A stretch of 64,000 nt of DNA, from positions 186,001 to 250,000 of the forward strand of contig JBAYUQ010000001.1 of NCBI GenBank assembly GCA_041675005.1. The letters run 5' to 3'. Shown here in pieces: positions 45,075-54,497 of the stretch. Under the pieces are notes generated by a model. It saw only the letters and a program-made list of their open reading frames with translations, searched no databases and was not told where the DNA came from. Source of the DNA: PGYR01 sp041675005 (GTDB taxonomy: Bacteria > Bacteroidota > Ignavibacteria > Kapaibacteriales > UBA2268). The translations under genes were made by a program, and so were the position numbers. Position 1 is the stretch's first letter, and every line of letters starts with the position of its first letter.

Positions 45075-46556
45075 TTGAATACAAAAACTAAAAAATTTAC
45101 AAAGTTCTATTATCCAGAAAAGCTAACTAGCTTAGAAAGAAAGTCAAAAAAGTATTTTGACTTTTTTAGCAAAGTAAAGAGAACTCTAGAAACAGAACTT
45201 TACGTTGAGAAAAAATCTAAGATATTGCTGGCAGTTAGTGGTGGTGTAGATTCCATCACTTTATTAGATATATTCATTAATCTAAAAGATGAGTTGAATT
45301 TCGAATTAGCCGTAGCCCATTTCAACCATAAATTGAGAGAAAAGGATTCGGATAGAGATCAGAGGTTTGTTGAGAAAGTTTGTAAACATAATGGTTTAAA
45401 GCTTTATAAGGCATCTGCGGATATTGAAAAATTTGCGAATGACAAATCATTGTCTATTGAAGAAGCTGCAAGAGCTAAACGCTATCAATTCTTTGAGAAA
45501 ATATGTAATAGCAACAAATTCGAATATTTGGCAACTGCTCATACAAAAAATGATTTGGCTGAAACATTCCTACTCAATCTATTTCGTGGAAGTGGTCTGC
45601 ATGGACTTACTTCTATTCCAACGAGAAGACGTTTGACTAAAAGCTCTTTCGTAGTTCGACCTTTGATCAATATCACAAAAGATGAATTAATTGAATATGC
45701 TAAGCTTAGAGAGTTACAGTGGGTAGAAGATAAAACAAATGATGAACTCATATATACTCGAAATAAGATTAGAAATCTACTCATACCCGAGATAGAGAGT
45801 AATTATAATCCAAACTTTGTAAATACAATTGAAAGAACTTCCTCTATAATTAAAAGTGCAAATCAATTCGTAAGCGATTACACAGAGGCAAATTTTAAAA
45901 AGATTTTTATAACTGCTAATCAAGGAATGGTTGAGATTAATTCTCAATTCTTGGATTCGTATGCAGATATAATACAGAACGAAATGGTAAGAAAAACACT
46001 TTCTAGATACTTCGCATATCATCATGCACCTTACGAGCTTACAGAAAGAATCGCAGAACTTACTAGCAAGAATGTAAACACAAAAATTGAAATATCTAGT
46101 AATCTTTATGCCTTAAAGGAAAGAGGAAAGATAATAATACTAAAAGATAATAAGGTCGAAACTAATATTATTAATCAAACTATAAAGCCCGAAGGTTTAG
46201 TCGAAGTTGGTGGTTATGAAATAAAGTTTACAAAGGTTGAAAGAAAAGATGTGGCTTTTGTTAAAGATAATAATATAGAATATTTCGATACAGAGTTTAT
46301 GCCCAATAATCTAGTTGTAAGAAGTTGGATAAAGGGTGATAAACTGACACCATTTGGGTTTGACGGTACTGTGAAAGTATCGGATTTACTAAATAATAAA
46401 AAACTTAGCAATATAGATAAAGAATCATTGTTAATACTTACAGATAAGATTGATGTAGTTTGGGTGCTAGGATTGAGAATGAGTAGTAAATACGCTGTTA
46501 CTAAAGAATCAAAACAAATACTTAAAGCAGAAATACTTAAAAACCCTATTAAATAA
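45075..46556 (+). CDS. tilS: tRNA(Ile)-lysidine synthase
   Basis: TilS adds lysine to C34 of the CAU anticodon of tRNA-Ile2 with ATP, essential for reading AUA, a codon frequent in this AT-rich sequence. The 493 residues have the PP-loop SGGVDS (55-60), HFNHKLRE, ATAHTKNDLAET, FRGSGLHGL and TNDELIYTRNKIR; the C-terminal substrate-binding domain ends in VWVLGLRMSSKYAVT. The start is TTG 45075. It carries a ~48-residue N-terminal extension ahead of the ATPase strand. Confidence 0.95.
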   Translation: MNTKTKKFTKFYYPEKLTSLERKSKKYFDFFSKVKRTLETELYVEKKSKILLAVSGGVDSITLLDIFINLKDELNFELAVAHFNHKLREKDSDRDQRFVEKVCKHNGLKLYKASADIEKFANDKSLSIEEAARAKRYQFFEKICNSNKFEYLATAHTKNDLAETFLLNLFRGSGLHGLTSIPTRRRLTKSSFVVRPLINITKDELIEYAKLRELQWVEDKTNDELIYTRNKIRNLLIPEIESNYNPNFVNTIERTSSIIKSANQFVSDYTEANFKKIFITANQGMVEINSQFLDSYADIIQNEMVRKTLSRYFAYHHAPYELTERIAELTSKNVNTKIEISSNLYALKERGKIIILKDNKVETNIINQTIKPEGLVEVGGYEIKFTKVERKDVAFVKDNNIEYFDTEFMPNNLVVRSWIKGDKLTPFGFDGTVKVSDLLNNKKLSNIDKESLLILTDKIDVVWVLGLRMSSKYAVTKESKQILKAEILKNPIK

Positions 46557-46569
46557 GAAATAAAAAATT

Positions 46570-46577
46570 TAATTTTG
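46570..46577 (+). promoter_or_regulatory. Possible -7 element (TAATTTTG) of ftsH
   Basis: TAATTTTG fits TAnnTTTG, 52 bases before the ftsH ATG in the 72-base gap after tilS. No matching -33 TTTG was seen. Confidence 0.3.
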
Positions 46578-46628
46578 GGTTTTGCGTCATATAGAAACTA
46601 TAAAAATACGAAAATTAAGGCAGAATAA

Positions 46629-48680
46629 ATGAACGGAACAGACAAGAAGAATAACAAGAAAGCACCAAATCATAATCAAGATGATCAACAGGGGAAAATG
46701 GGCAAGAACATGATGTTCTGGCTCTTTATTTCGTTAGGGGTGATTTCTCTTTTATTATTTTTCCAAGATGGAAATAAAAGTGATGCGAGAGTATCGTATT
46801 CACAGTATAAAGAATTTTTAGACAAAGGCCTGATATCTGAAGCTACAATTATCAAAACTCAAATGAATGATTATGAGTTTTATGGCAAGTTAAACAGTCC
46901 GGCAACTATAAAAGTTGACAACAAGAAAAAGGAAGTTGTTACCTTTGTTACTAAGCTAGGTGTTTTAGATACAGAAACTGAAATGCTATGGGAAGCGAAA
47001 GGAATTGAACTAAAGTATGAACAAGGCGATGATTTCTTTTGGAGTACTATTATAACTCTACTCCCATTAGTTTTACTCTTTGTACTGATGATATTCTTAT
47101 TCAAGAGAATGCAAGGTGGAGCAGGTGGTCAAAAGGGACTTTTCAACTTCGGGAAAGCAAGAATTAAGTTATTAGATGAGAGTTTAGAGAAGGTAACATT
47201 CAAGGATGTAGCTGGAATTGACGAAGCAAAATATGAATTAGAAGAAGTAATTGAATTTCTTAAAGAGCCATCAAAGTTCAAAAAATTGGGTGGTAAAATA
47301 CCGAAAGGAGTACTTTTACTTGGAGCACCAGGTACAGGTAAAACTTTATTAGCGAGAGCTGTAGCAGGTGAAGCAGGCGTACCATTCTTTTCTATGTCAG
47401 GTGCGGACTTCGTAGAAATGTTCGTTGGTGTAGGTGCGAGTAGAGTAAGAGATTTATTCGAACAAGCAAAAAAGAGTAGCCCATGCCTTGTATTCATTGA
47501 TGAGATAGATGCAGTCGGAAGACAAAGAGGCGCTGGAGTTGGAGGCGGACATGACGAAAGAGAACAAACATTAAACCAGTTGCTAGTGGAAATGGATGGT
47601 TTTGAACAGAATAGTGGTATTATAATAATTGCGGCAACAAACAGACCTGATGTATTAGACCCTGCATTACTAAGACCTGGACGCTTTGATAGACAGGTAG
47701 TGGTAGATAGACCCGATGTAGTCGGTCGAGAAGGCATATTTGCAGTACATACTCGCAAAATCCCACTTTCTGATGATGTTGATTTAAAAATATTAGCTCG
47801 TGGTACTCCGGGATTATCAGGTGCTGATATAGCTAACGTTATTAATGAAGCTGCATTATTTGCAGCAAGAAGGAATAGTGACAAAGTCACTATGTATGAC
47901 TTCGAAAATGCAAAAGATAAAATACTAATGGGTATAGAAAGAAGAAGTTTAGTTATTTCTGACAAAGAAAAGGAAATGACTGCTTATCACGAAATGGGTC
48001 ATGTTTTAATTGGAAAATTAGTACCTAAGAGTGACCCATTACACAAAGTAACTATTATTCCAAGAGGGCGTGCATTAGGAGTTACGGCTTCTTTACCTGA
48101 AGAAGATTTACATTCTTATTCGAAGGAGTATATAGATGCAAAGCTTATAATGCTAATGGGTGGTAGAGCTGCTGAAAAATTAGTTTTCGGAAATACTACT
48201 TCAGGTGCTTCTAATGACATTAAAAGAGCAACAGATTTAGCTCGTAAGATGGTTTGCGATTGGGGTATGTCAGATGTAATTGGCCCCGTTAATTATGCTA
48301 CTAGTGAAGATGAACTATTCTTAGGAAGAGAGATAGCTCACCAAAAAGAATTTTCTGAGAGCACTCAAGAGAAGATAGATGCAGAAGTTAAGAATATACT
48401 TTTTACCGCAAGTGCAACGGCAGAGGAATTATTATCTGAAAAAATTGACTTGCTTCATAGTACATCAAAAATACTTTTGGAAAGAGAAACACTCGATGCT
48501 GTAGAAATAGAAATGCTTATGAAAGGCGAAGAATTGCCCCCTATAAATTTGAGTAAATTGAACGCTATAAAATCAATGAATATCAAAAGTAAACGAGTTG
48601 ATACTACAATTGACGATAAAGTAAATGTAAGTGAAGACAATAAAACAGAAGAAGTTTCTTCTGAAAACAAAAATATATAA
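46629..48680 (+). CDS. ftsH: ATP-dependent membrane metalloprotease FtsH
   Basis: Membrane AAA protease for quality control. The 683 residues begin with a charged tail, TM1 (29-46), a periplasmic domain and TM2 (about 138-158). The AAA module has Walker A GAPGTGKT (232-239), Walker B FIDEID (289-294), the SRH ATNRPDVLDPALLRPGRFD, and the zinc motif HEMGH (454-458) with a later Asp ligand (NDIKRATDLA). The C-terminal tail is acidic. A likely two-gene unit with the DUF349-like gene, five bases downstream. Confidence 0.97.
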   Translation: MNGTDKKNNKKAPNHNQDDQQGKMGKNMMFWLFISLGVISLLLFFQDGNKSDARVSYSQYKEFLDKGLISEATIIKTQMNDYEFYGKLNSPATIKVDNKKKEVVTFVTKLGVLDTETEMLWEAKGIELKYEQGDDFFWSTIITLLPLVLLFVLMIFLFKRMQGGAGGQKGLFNFGKARIKLLDESLEKVTFKDVAGIDEAKYELEEVIEFLKEPSKFKKLGGKIPKGVLLLGAPGTGKTLLARAVAGEAGVPFFSMSGADFVEMFVGVGASRVRDLFEQAKKSSPCLVFIDEIDAVGRQRGAGVGGGHDEREQTLNQLLVEMDGFEQNSGIIIIAATNRPDVLDPALLRPGRFDRQVVVDRPDVVGREGIFAVHTRKIPLSDDVDLKILARGTPGLSGADIANVINEAALFAARRNSDKVTMYDFENAKDKILMGIERRSLVISDKEKEMTAYHEMGHVLIGKLVPKSDPLHKVTIIPRGRALGVTASLPEEDLHSYSKEYIDAKLIMLMGGRAAEKLVFGNTTSGASNDIKRATDLARKMVCDWGMSDVIGPVNYATSEDELFLGREIAHQKEFSESTQEKIDAEVKNILFTASATAEELLSEKIDLLHSTSKILLERETLDAVEIEMLMKGEELPPINLSKLNAIKSMNIKSKRVDTTIDDKVNVSEDNKTEEVSSENKNI

Positions 48681-48685
48681 CCTTA

Positions 48686-50206
48686 ATGCCGGTGAATGAT
48701 ATGACAGACTCAATCAATGAAAATGTAAATCCAGAGCAAGTTCAACCTGGTTCTGATATGCCAGAAAATACAAATGAAGAGACAATCAATGAAACTCCTG
48801 AGGTAGTAGAATCTGACGAAACGAAAACTAAAGCAGAAGCTATTCCTCAAGATAAGATTGAATTGCAAGTAAATGAAGAAGCTCTAAAAGAGCAGAACCA
48901 GTTATTTGATTCTCTGAAAAAAGAAGTTGAAGCATTGAAATCAGATTTAAGTTTGATGGAAGATATTAAACATGAAAGAAAGAATATGGCTGAACTTAAG
49001 GAGAAGCTATTTTCTTTATTCTTAATTTCTAAATCGGAACGTGATGAGTATGTCGATATTATTCAATCAAAATTTGAAGTTTTAAAAGAATCTGCGGATA
49101 AGATAAAAAATGAGATTAACGCGAAATTAGATGAGAATCTGAAACTAATTGAACCCAAAGTTCAAGAAGTACTAAAAGAAGCGGAGAACCCAGAAAATTT
49201 CTCTGAGATTAGAAAAAAACTAATTGACTTACAAAGTGAGTTAAAAGAATATGAACTTCACAGAGATAGAAAAGATGATTTTTTCAGTCTAGTACAAAAA
49301 GCGTTTGAATCATTAAACGAAAAGCAAGACTTGGAAAGAGAAAAATATGAGATGGAAATCTCGGAGAACTACTTGAGTATCAAGCCCAAAGTAGCTGAGG
49401 CCATAAAATTTGCGGTTCAAACTGACAATTATAACCAAGCAAGAGAAAAGTTAATTGAATGTCAGAATGAACTTAAGAAGTTGAAATTAAAGAAAGATCA
49501 CCTTGATGAACTATTTGGTCTAATAAGAAAAGCTTTTGAGAATGTAAACCAAAAGCAAGATTTAGAAAGGGAAGAGTTAAAAGAAAAATCAGTTGAAAGC
49601 TACAACGAGATAAAGCCATTAGTAAGCGAAGCAATAGTATTTGCGGACTCCACAGATGATTATGAATCAGCTCGTAAGCGACTAATAGAAACTCAGAAAG
49701 CTATAAAAGAGAAAGTTCTTACTCGTAATCAACGCGATGAACTATATGGTGCTGTTAGAGAAGTATTCAATAGGTTAAATGAGAAACAAGACTCTAATAG
49801 AGGTGAATTCTTAGAGGAGTGCAATGAGAACTTCGCTAAGTTAGAAGTATCAGTAAATGAAGCCTGTGCTTATATAGATTTCACTAATGATCTGAATGAT
49901 ATTCGAGAAGGTTTGATTGCTGTTCAAGATGAAGTAAAAATAGTGAAATTGACTCGAACTCAGAGAAATGAACTATTCAAACGTATCAGAGTCGGCTTTG
50001 GTAATTTTGATGTTAAACGAAATGAATTTATCAAGAGTAGAAAAAAACATAAAAAAGAACAGCTTGAAGACAAATTAGAAGCTAAAGTCGAAAAAGTCGA
50101 AATAGTTGAAGATGTGTCTATCAAAGATAAAATTCAAAATGAAATAAAAGAAACTCAAGCTAAAATCAAGAATATAGATAACGAAATCAATAAATTAGAA
50201 GAATAG
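48686..50206 (+). CDS. Coiled-coil protein with four to five DUF349-like repeats
   Basis: A 506-residue, very charged (Lys/Glu) alpha-helical protein without signal or membrane segment. After an acidic disordered start (1-65) there are about four repeats of roughly 77 residues. The repeat pattern is KPKVAEAIKFA..TDNYNQAREKLIECQNELK...LDELFGLIRKAFENVN, closely following the DUF349 form (E-A-E-L, STDW, KL-ELQ-W, LW-RF, D-FF) but with the Trp residues replaced. Seen directly: the repeats; inferred: DUF349 ancestry. Role unknown; its location suggests it works with FtsH. Confidence 0.7.
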   Translation: MPVNDMTDSINENVNPEQVQPGSDMPENTNEETINETPEVVESDETKTKAEAIPQDKIELQVNEEALKEQNQLFDSLKKEVEALKSDLSLMEDIKHERKNMAELKEKLFSLFLISKSERDEYVDIIQSKFEVLKESADKIKNEINAKLDENLKLIEPKVQEVLKEAENPENFSEIRKKLIDLQSELKEYELHRDRKDDFFSLVQKAFESLNEKQDLEREKYEMEISENYLSIKPKVAEAIKFAVQTDNYNQAREKLIECQNELKKLKLKKDHLDELFGLIRKAFENVNQKQDLEREELKEKSVESYNEIKPLVSEAIVFADSTDDYESARKRLIETQKAIKEKVLTRNQRDELYGAVREVFNRLNEKQDSNRGEFLEECNENFAKLEVSVNEACAYIDFTNDLNDIREGLIAVQDEVKIVKLTRTQRNELFKRIRVGFGNFDVKRNEFIKSRKKHKKEQLEDKLEAKVEKVEIVEDVSIKDKIQNEIKETQAKIKNIDNEINKLEE

Positions 50207-50254
50207 TAAAACAATTTTGTAAATTTAGGATTATAATTTTTGCTTTTATTTTAA

Positions 50255-52456
50255 TTGAGAGAACAGTTGTTATTTCTTAGATTCTTATATCTATCAATTC
50301 TTTTACTTCCAGGCATTTTGCATGCTAATACGGAAGATAACTACCATATAATATTAGAAAAAAAACAATCTAACCCCGGTAGGATATACAATCTTACAGG
50401 GGATAGGTTTATTATAGTTAAGAATAACTGGTTAGACAAGACTACTACCTTATCAATATTCAATTCTGAATTACAAAAAAAATCCCTGATTTTGAACAAT
50501 ACTGAAATACGAGATTTATATTCCAAAGACACTATCATTACTGCTATTGCCACTTCTAAAAGAAGAGCATTTCTTACTAGGTTTGATACTCATTTCTCGG
50601 TAAGTAAGTTATTTTTATTAGATACTAACACAGATATAAATGACGAATTAAAAATCCAATACTCTTCATTAGATAAGTACATTATAAGCAAGAATAATGA
50701 GCTTTTCTACTTTGACACAAAAAGAAAATTGAAGCAAACTTTAACAACTAAGTATATTGATAATAGCTTCTTACAAATTGATGATAAAAAGTTTTACTAT
50801 CTCCGTTCATCAGAAAACGTTACTTATCTGATAGAGAATATCAATCATAAATACGAAAAAGAACTACTACGTATCGAGCCCGCTAATAGCTATTCTCTTA
50901 CTATAAAGAATTCGAAACTAATTATTGAATGCCACTATGAAAGCAACTCACATATTCTAATCTATACTAAGTCTTTGAAGCTGTTATCAGAGTTTTGGGT
51001 AGATGTAATTGATGAAGACTACATAATAGAGCCAATTAATAATAAAGATCTTGGTGTCTTTACTATTTCATATTATGATGATAGATACTCTGTTTCTCTA
51101 ACTGATTTTAATTCAAATGTGGTACAAGAATACGAGTTACCGAATTATATTATTTCACCATTAGGTATTTTCTACGATAATGATAATATAACTGTAGTAT
51201 TCCAGAATGCTATTTATAATTTTGATAAAATTTTGAATGTAAACTTCTATAAGCCAATATCGATTACTACGAGTGAATTGAATTCGAAAATCAGCATTAT
51301 AAATCACAAAGAGTTCTTTGCTTATTCAACTATTGATGCATCTATTTATACAAAGAGTAAGAACACTTTCTGGCAAGTTTATTATTATTATAATAGTTTT
51401 ATTAATTATATTATTCCATTAATCCTACTTACTATAATTGTAGTAATCTATTATCTTTACTCTAAGAAAAAAGAATTAAATGATACGCTATTAGAGTTAT
51501 CCGACAATGATTTCATATTTGTTTTCAATAAGAAAGGGGACTTGGTAAATATAAATAAAACTGCTATGAAGATAATAGAGATTGACTCATCAGTACCGCT
51601 AGGTAGATTTTTCAAATATTACTGTATAAGCGAGCATACTGCTGAGTTATTCGAGATTTTTGAGAAAATGAGAGTTCTAAAAGAGAGTTTCCAACAGAAG
51701 ATTCATATATATCATAATGATGAACTACACGAGTATATATGTAGCGCTGTAACAAAAAGGAGAGTAACTGGCTCAGTAGTCGGGTATCTGCTTTCAGGAA
51801 CAGATATTACTGAAGAGCTACGCCAACAGAAGTTGAACAACTTCGCGCAATTAGCTCATGATATGCAAACTAATCTCAGCACACTAAAGTTAAATGCAGA
51901 AGAGTTAGAAGCTAGTAGTGAAGCTTCAGAGAATAAGAAAAACAAAATAATTAAACAGATTAATATTCTTAATCAAAAGGTTCGAGATATTGTAACTGTT
52001 GGCAGAAGCTCAAGTGTACATAAGGCAAAGCATAATGCTAAAACATTAATCGCAGAAGTAATAGAAGAATTTGATTTTGAGTTTTATCCTAATGTTACAT
52101 TTGTTGATGAAAGCAATAATTTTGAATTATATGTAGATAAGCAAAAGTTATCTCGTGCTATCCGAAACGCTACTGAAAATAGTTTGAAATCTATGAAAGA
52201 TAGCGAATCTGGAAGATTAGTTTTAAGAGCACATAAAAATACGAAATATGCTTACTTCGAAGTTCAAGATAATGGACGTGGTATGAGCAAAGAAGTAAAA
52301 GACAATATGCTAAAACCTTATTTCACATCTGCTGGTGGCACAGGATTAGGCACAATGATTATGCGTAATGCAATTGAGCAGCACGGAGGCGAAATAATAG
52401 TAGAATCTGAAGAAGGAAAAGGAACTAAGATTAGTTTCAAGATACCTTTATCTTAA
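50255..52456 (+). CDS. Sensor histidine kinase with periplasmic sensor and PAS domain
   Basis: 733 residues from TTG 50255. Signal peptide about 1-24; a ~350-residue periplasmic region of short beta strands, propeller-like but without a named repeat; one membrane helix (about 384-403); a PAS domain (about 418-520, NDFIFVFNKKGDLVNINKTAM); the H-box with His535 (LAHDMQTNL); and an HATPase domain with N-box RAIRNATENSLKSM, G1 DNGRGM and G2 GGTGLGTMIM. No response regulator is adjacent, so it is an orphan. The stop overlaps the convergent DprE2-like gene by four bases. Confidence 0.9.
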   Translation: MREQLLFLRFLYLSILLLPGILHANTEDNYHIILEKKQSNPGRIYNLTGDRFIIVKNNWLDKTTTLSIFNSELQKKSLILNNTEIRDLYSKDTIITAIATSKRRAFLTRFDTHFSVSKLFLLDTNTDINDELKIQYSSLDKYIISKNNELFYFDTKRKLKQTLTTKYIDNSFLQIDDKKFYYLRSSENVTYLIENINHKYEKELLRIEPANSYSLTIKNSKLIIECHYESNSHILIYTKSLKLLSEFWVDVIDEDYIIEPINNKDLGVFTISYYDDRYSVSLTDFNSNVVQEYELPNYIISPLGIFYDNDNITVVFQNAIYNFDKILNVNFYKPISITTSELNSKISIINHKEFFAYSTIDASIYTKSKNTFWQVYYYYNSFINYIIPLILLTIIVVIYYLYSKKKELNDTLLELSDNDFIFVFNKKGDLVNINKTAMKIIEIDSSVPLGRFFKYYCISEHTAELFEIFEKMRVLKESFQQKIHIYHNDELHEYICSAVTKRRVTGSVVGYLLSGTDITEELRQQKLNNFAQLAHDMQTNLSTLKLNAEELEASSEASENKKNKIIKQINILNQKVRDIVTVGRSSSVHKAKHNAKTLIAEVIEEFDFEFYPNVTFVDESNNFELYVDKQKLSRAIRNATENSLKSMKDSESGRLVLRAHKNTKYAYFEVQDNGRGMSKEVKDNMLKPYFTSAGGTGLGTMIMRNAIEQHGGEIIVESEEGKGTKISFKIPLS

Positions 52457-53193
52457 AGTTTCAGCTTTTTGAATATACTTTCAGGGATAGATTTAATAAT
52501 ACCCATTATTATCTTCCAATAACCGGGAACAAACATAACATCTCTACCAATATTTATTCCCTTATAGATTTGCTTACCAACGCTAGCAGGACTAGCAAAT
52601 AGCAATCCTTTTTTGAGGTCTTTAGTCATAGGAGTATCAACCATTCCAGGTTTGATAGTAATTACTTTTATTCCCTTTTCGAATAGTCTGTTTCTTAGTC
52701 CTTCAAGATATTTGGAAACACCACCTTTAGCAGCACCATATATGAAATTGCTCTGTCTTCCTCTTTCTCCTGCCACAGATGATATAACAGCGATTGTCCC
52801 TTTACCTTTTTCTTCGAAGTACTCTGAAGCAACTGTACATAGCGAAATCACACTAGTGCAATTAATATTGAACTCTTCAATAACTTTCAACTGATTATTA
52901 CGGATTCCTTCATTATCGGGTAGAGTACCGTGAGCAATGAATATCAGATCTAGTTGACCAATTGCCTTATCTGCATTGTTAATTGTCATTGGATGTATAT
53001 CCCAATCTAGGGCATCGCAAGCTTCGACTTCTGTTTTACCAGCTCCACGGGCAATCAAGTCTTTTTTTACTATTTCAAGTTTATCAGTATCTCTACCTAC
53101 TAGATAGAAACTAGCTCCTTCTTTTGCATAATTCTTTAACGTTTCTTCTGCTATCTTACTTGTAGCACCAAATACATATATATTCTTTATCAT
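52453..53193 (-). CDS. dprE2: Short-chain dehydrogenase, DprE2-like (decaprenylphosphoryl-2-keto-pentose reductase)
   Basis: A 246-residue classical SDR. The nucleotide motif is GATSKIAEE (9-17), the centre IFIAHGTL (NAG-like), the Ser in ISSVAGERGRQSNFIYGAAKGG and the Y-x3-K therein are catalytic, and KPGMVDTPMT is typical. The start overlaps the DprE1-like stop by four bases, the same pairing as in actinobacteria, where DprE2 reduces the 2-keto intermediate to decaprenylphosphoryl-arabinose with NADH. Alone it would only be an SDR; with its neighbours the call is good. Confidence 0.78.
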   Translation of the reverse strand: MIKNIYVFGATSKIAEETLKNYAKEGASFYLVGRDTDKLEIVKKDLIARGAGKTEVEACDALDWDIHPMTINNADKAIGQLDLIFIAHGTLPDNEGIRNNQLKVIEEFNINCTSVISLCTVASEYFEEKGKGTIAVISSVAGERGRQSNFIYGAAKGGVSKYLEGLRNRLFEKGIKVITIKPGMVDTPMTKDLKKGLLFASPASVGKQIYKGINIGRDVMFVPGYWKIIMGIIKSIPESIFKKLKL

Positions 53194-54497
53194 TTTATTC
53201 TTCTGTAAAAACTTGATGAAAAATTTGGATCCTTATATTTAAGGAATTCCTCGAAGTTTGGGTAAAACTGATGGAAGTGTTCTTTACTCATTCTAGCATC
53301 TTTACCAGGATAGAGACTTCCATTATTATCAGCCACTATCTTATCAATTCTGTCTAATAATCTTAATGTCTTATCGCCTTCCATTCTGTAATCGATTGCC
53401 AGAGTTATACCCTTTTTGGGGAATGATAACATTCCTGGTGACTTAGAATCACCAAAAGATTTGAAAACAGTTAGAAAAGAAGACATGTCTGAGTTGACAA
53501 TTTCTTCGAATATTAAGTGCATATTCTTTCTGCAATTCTCATAAGGTAAAACGAATTGATGTTGTAGAAAGCCATTTTTTCCATAAGCTTTTTCCCAACC
53601 GTCAATCATATCGAGTGGGTAGAAATAAGGTTCGAAAGGAACTATCTGATTAGAGATTTTGCTGAATTGCTTACTATAGAAAAGTTTATTGAAAGCTTTT
53701 ACAGTAAAATTGTTAATAAAACTTGCTTCAATTGGGAAAGGGATAGCACCATCTTTCATTTCAAATGACTTACTTACTTCAGCTTTTGTTGCATGTCTTC
53801 CACGCATATATATTCCTTTTCCCATTTTCTTACCTTTTGTAGTGCAATCCACCCAAGAAACTGTGTACGGAAATAGTTTTTCTGATTCTTCATTCAAATC
53901 AAAAAATGCGTCAAGATTATCAAATTTAATAATCTCAACATACATAAATGGGGTTTCGATAGCTATTAATTGAAACTCAACTGTCTTTATAAAGCCAGTC
54001 AAACCCAACCCGCCTATTGTAGCTGCAAATAGTTCTTTATTCTCTTTTTGAGTGCATTTGTAAGTTACTTTGTCTGATCTCAACAACTCAATTTCTGTAA
54101 TATGTGCCCCGAATGTACCCGCTGAGTGGTGATTCTTACCGTGTACATCATTAGCTACCGCACCACCGAGAGTAATGAACTTTGTACCGGGAGTAACTGG
54201 TAAAAACCAACCTCTAGGCACTGAAAATGCTAATATTTCTTTAAGAGTAATACCAGCTTCACATTTGATAATACCAGAATTATTATCAAATGTGATAATA
54301 TGATTTAGACTAGTAACATCTATAAGTGTACCATTTTCATTTAGGCATACATCACCATAACTTTTGCCTTTCCCATAACATAGTACTGAATCTTCAAATT
54401 CGAGTTTATCTACATCCGTTAACCAAGAGGGGATTAGTACTTCTTTTGGAAATACTTTAGGGTATTTATTGAATGATTGGTAGTTTGTAATTTCCAT
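53190..54497 (-). CDS. dprE1: FAD-dependent decaprenylphosphoryl-beta-D-ribofuranose 2-oxidase, DprE1-like
   Basis: A 435-residue FAD-binding oxidoreductase of the vanillyl-alcohol-oxidase family. The flavin part has LCYGKGKSYGD, VTPGTKFITLGGAVANDVHGKNHH and AGTFGAHI; the C-terminal substrate part has LYPGKDAR, where K399 matches the catalytic K418 of the mycobacterial enzyme. At the place of C387, the benzothiazinone target, there is Ala367 (in ITLAIDY). It oxidises the 2-OH of polyprenylphosphoryl-ribofuranose. One-base overlap with the HAD-UbiA gene and four with dprE2. The lipid carrier length is unknown. Confidence 0.82.
   Translation of the reverse strand: MEITNYQSFNKYPKVFPKEVLIPSWLTDVDKLEFEDSVLCYGKGKSYGDVCLNENGTLIDVTSLNHIITFDNNSGIIKCEAGITLKEILAFSVPRGWFLPVTPGTKFITLGGAVANDVHGKNHHSAGTFGAHITEIELLRSDKVTYKCTQKENKELFAATIGGLGLTGFIKTVEFQLIAIETPFMYVEIIKFDNLDAFFDLNEESEKLFPYTVSWVDCTTKGKKMGKGIYMRGRHATKAEVSKSFEMKDGAIPFPIEASFINNFTVKAFNKLFYSKQFSKISNQIVPFEPYFYPLDMIDGWEKAYGKNGFLQHQFVLPYENCRKNMHLIFEEIVNSDMSSFLTVFKSFGDSKSPGMLSFPKKGITLAIDYRMEGDKTLRLLDRIDKIVADNNGSLYPGKDARMSKEHFHQFYPNFEEFLKYKDPNFSSSFYRRIK

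Noticed and set aside
47129..47965. 278-residue minus-strand frame opposite ftsH
   Set aside because: Antisense shadow of the conserved AAA domain; composition (Ser/Pro/Thr) is typical of such shadows.
50216..50242. TTTG and TAATTTTTG as a promoter for the histidine kinase
   Set aside because: Spacing is only about 14 bases and the -7 box has one extra T.
54283..54310. Short inverted repeat (ATTATCA/TGATAAT) in the DprE1-like gene
   Set aside because: Seven A/T-rich bases inside coding sequence with no T-run; expected by chance.
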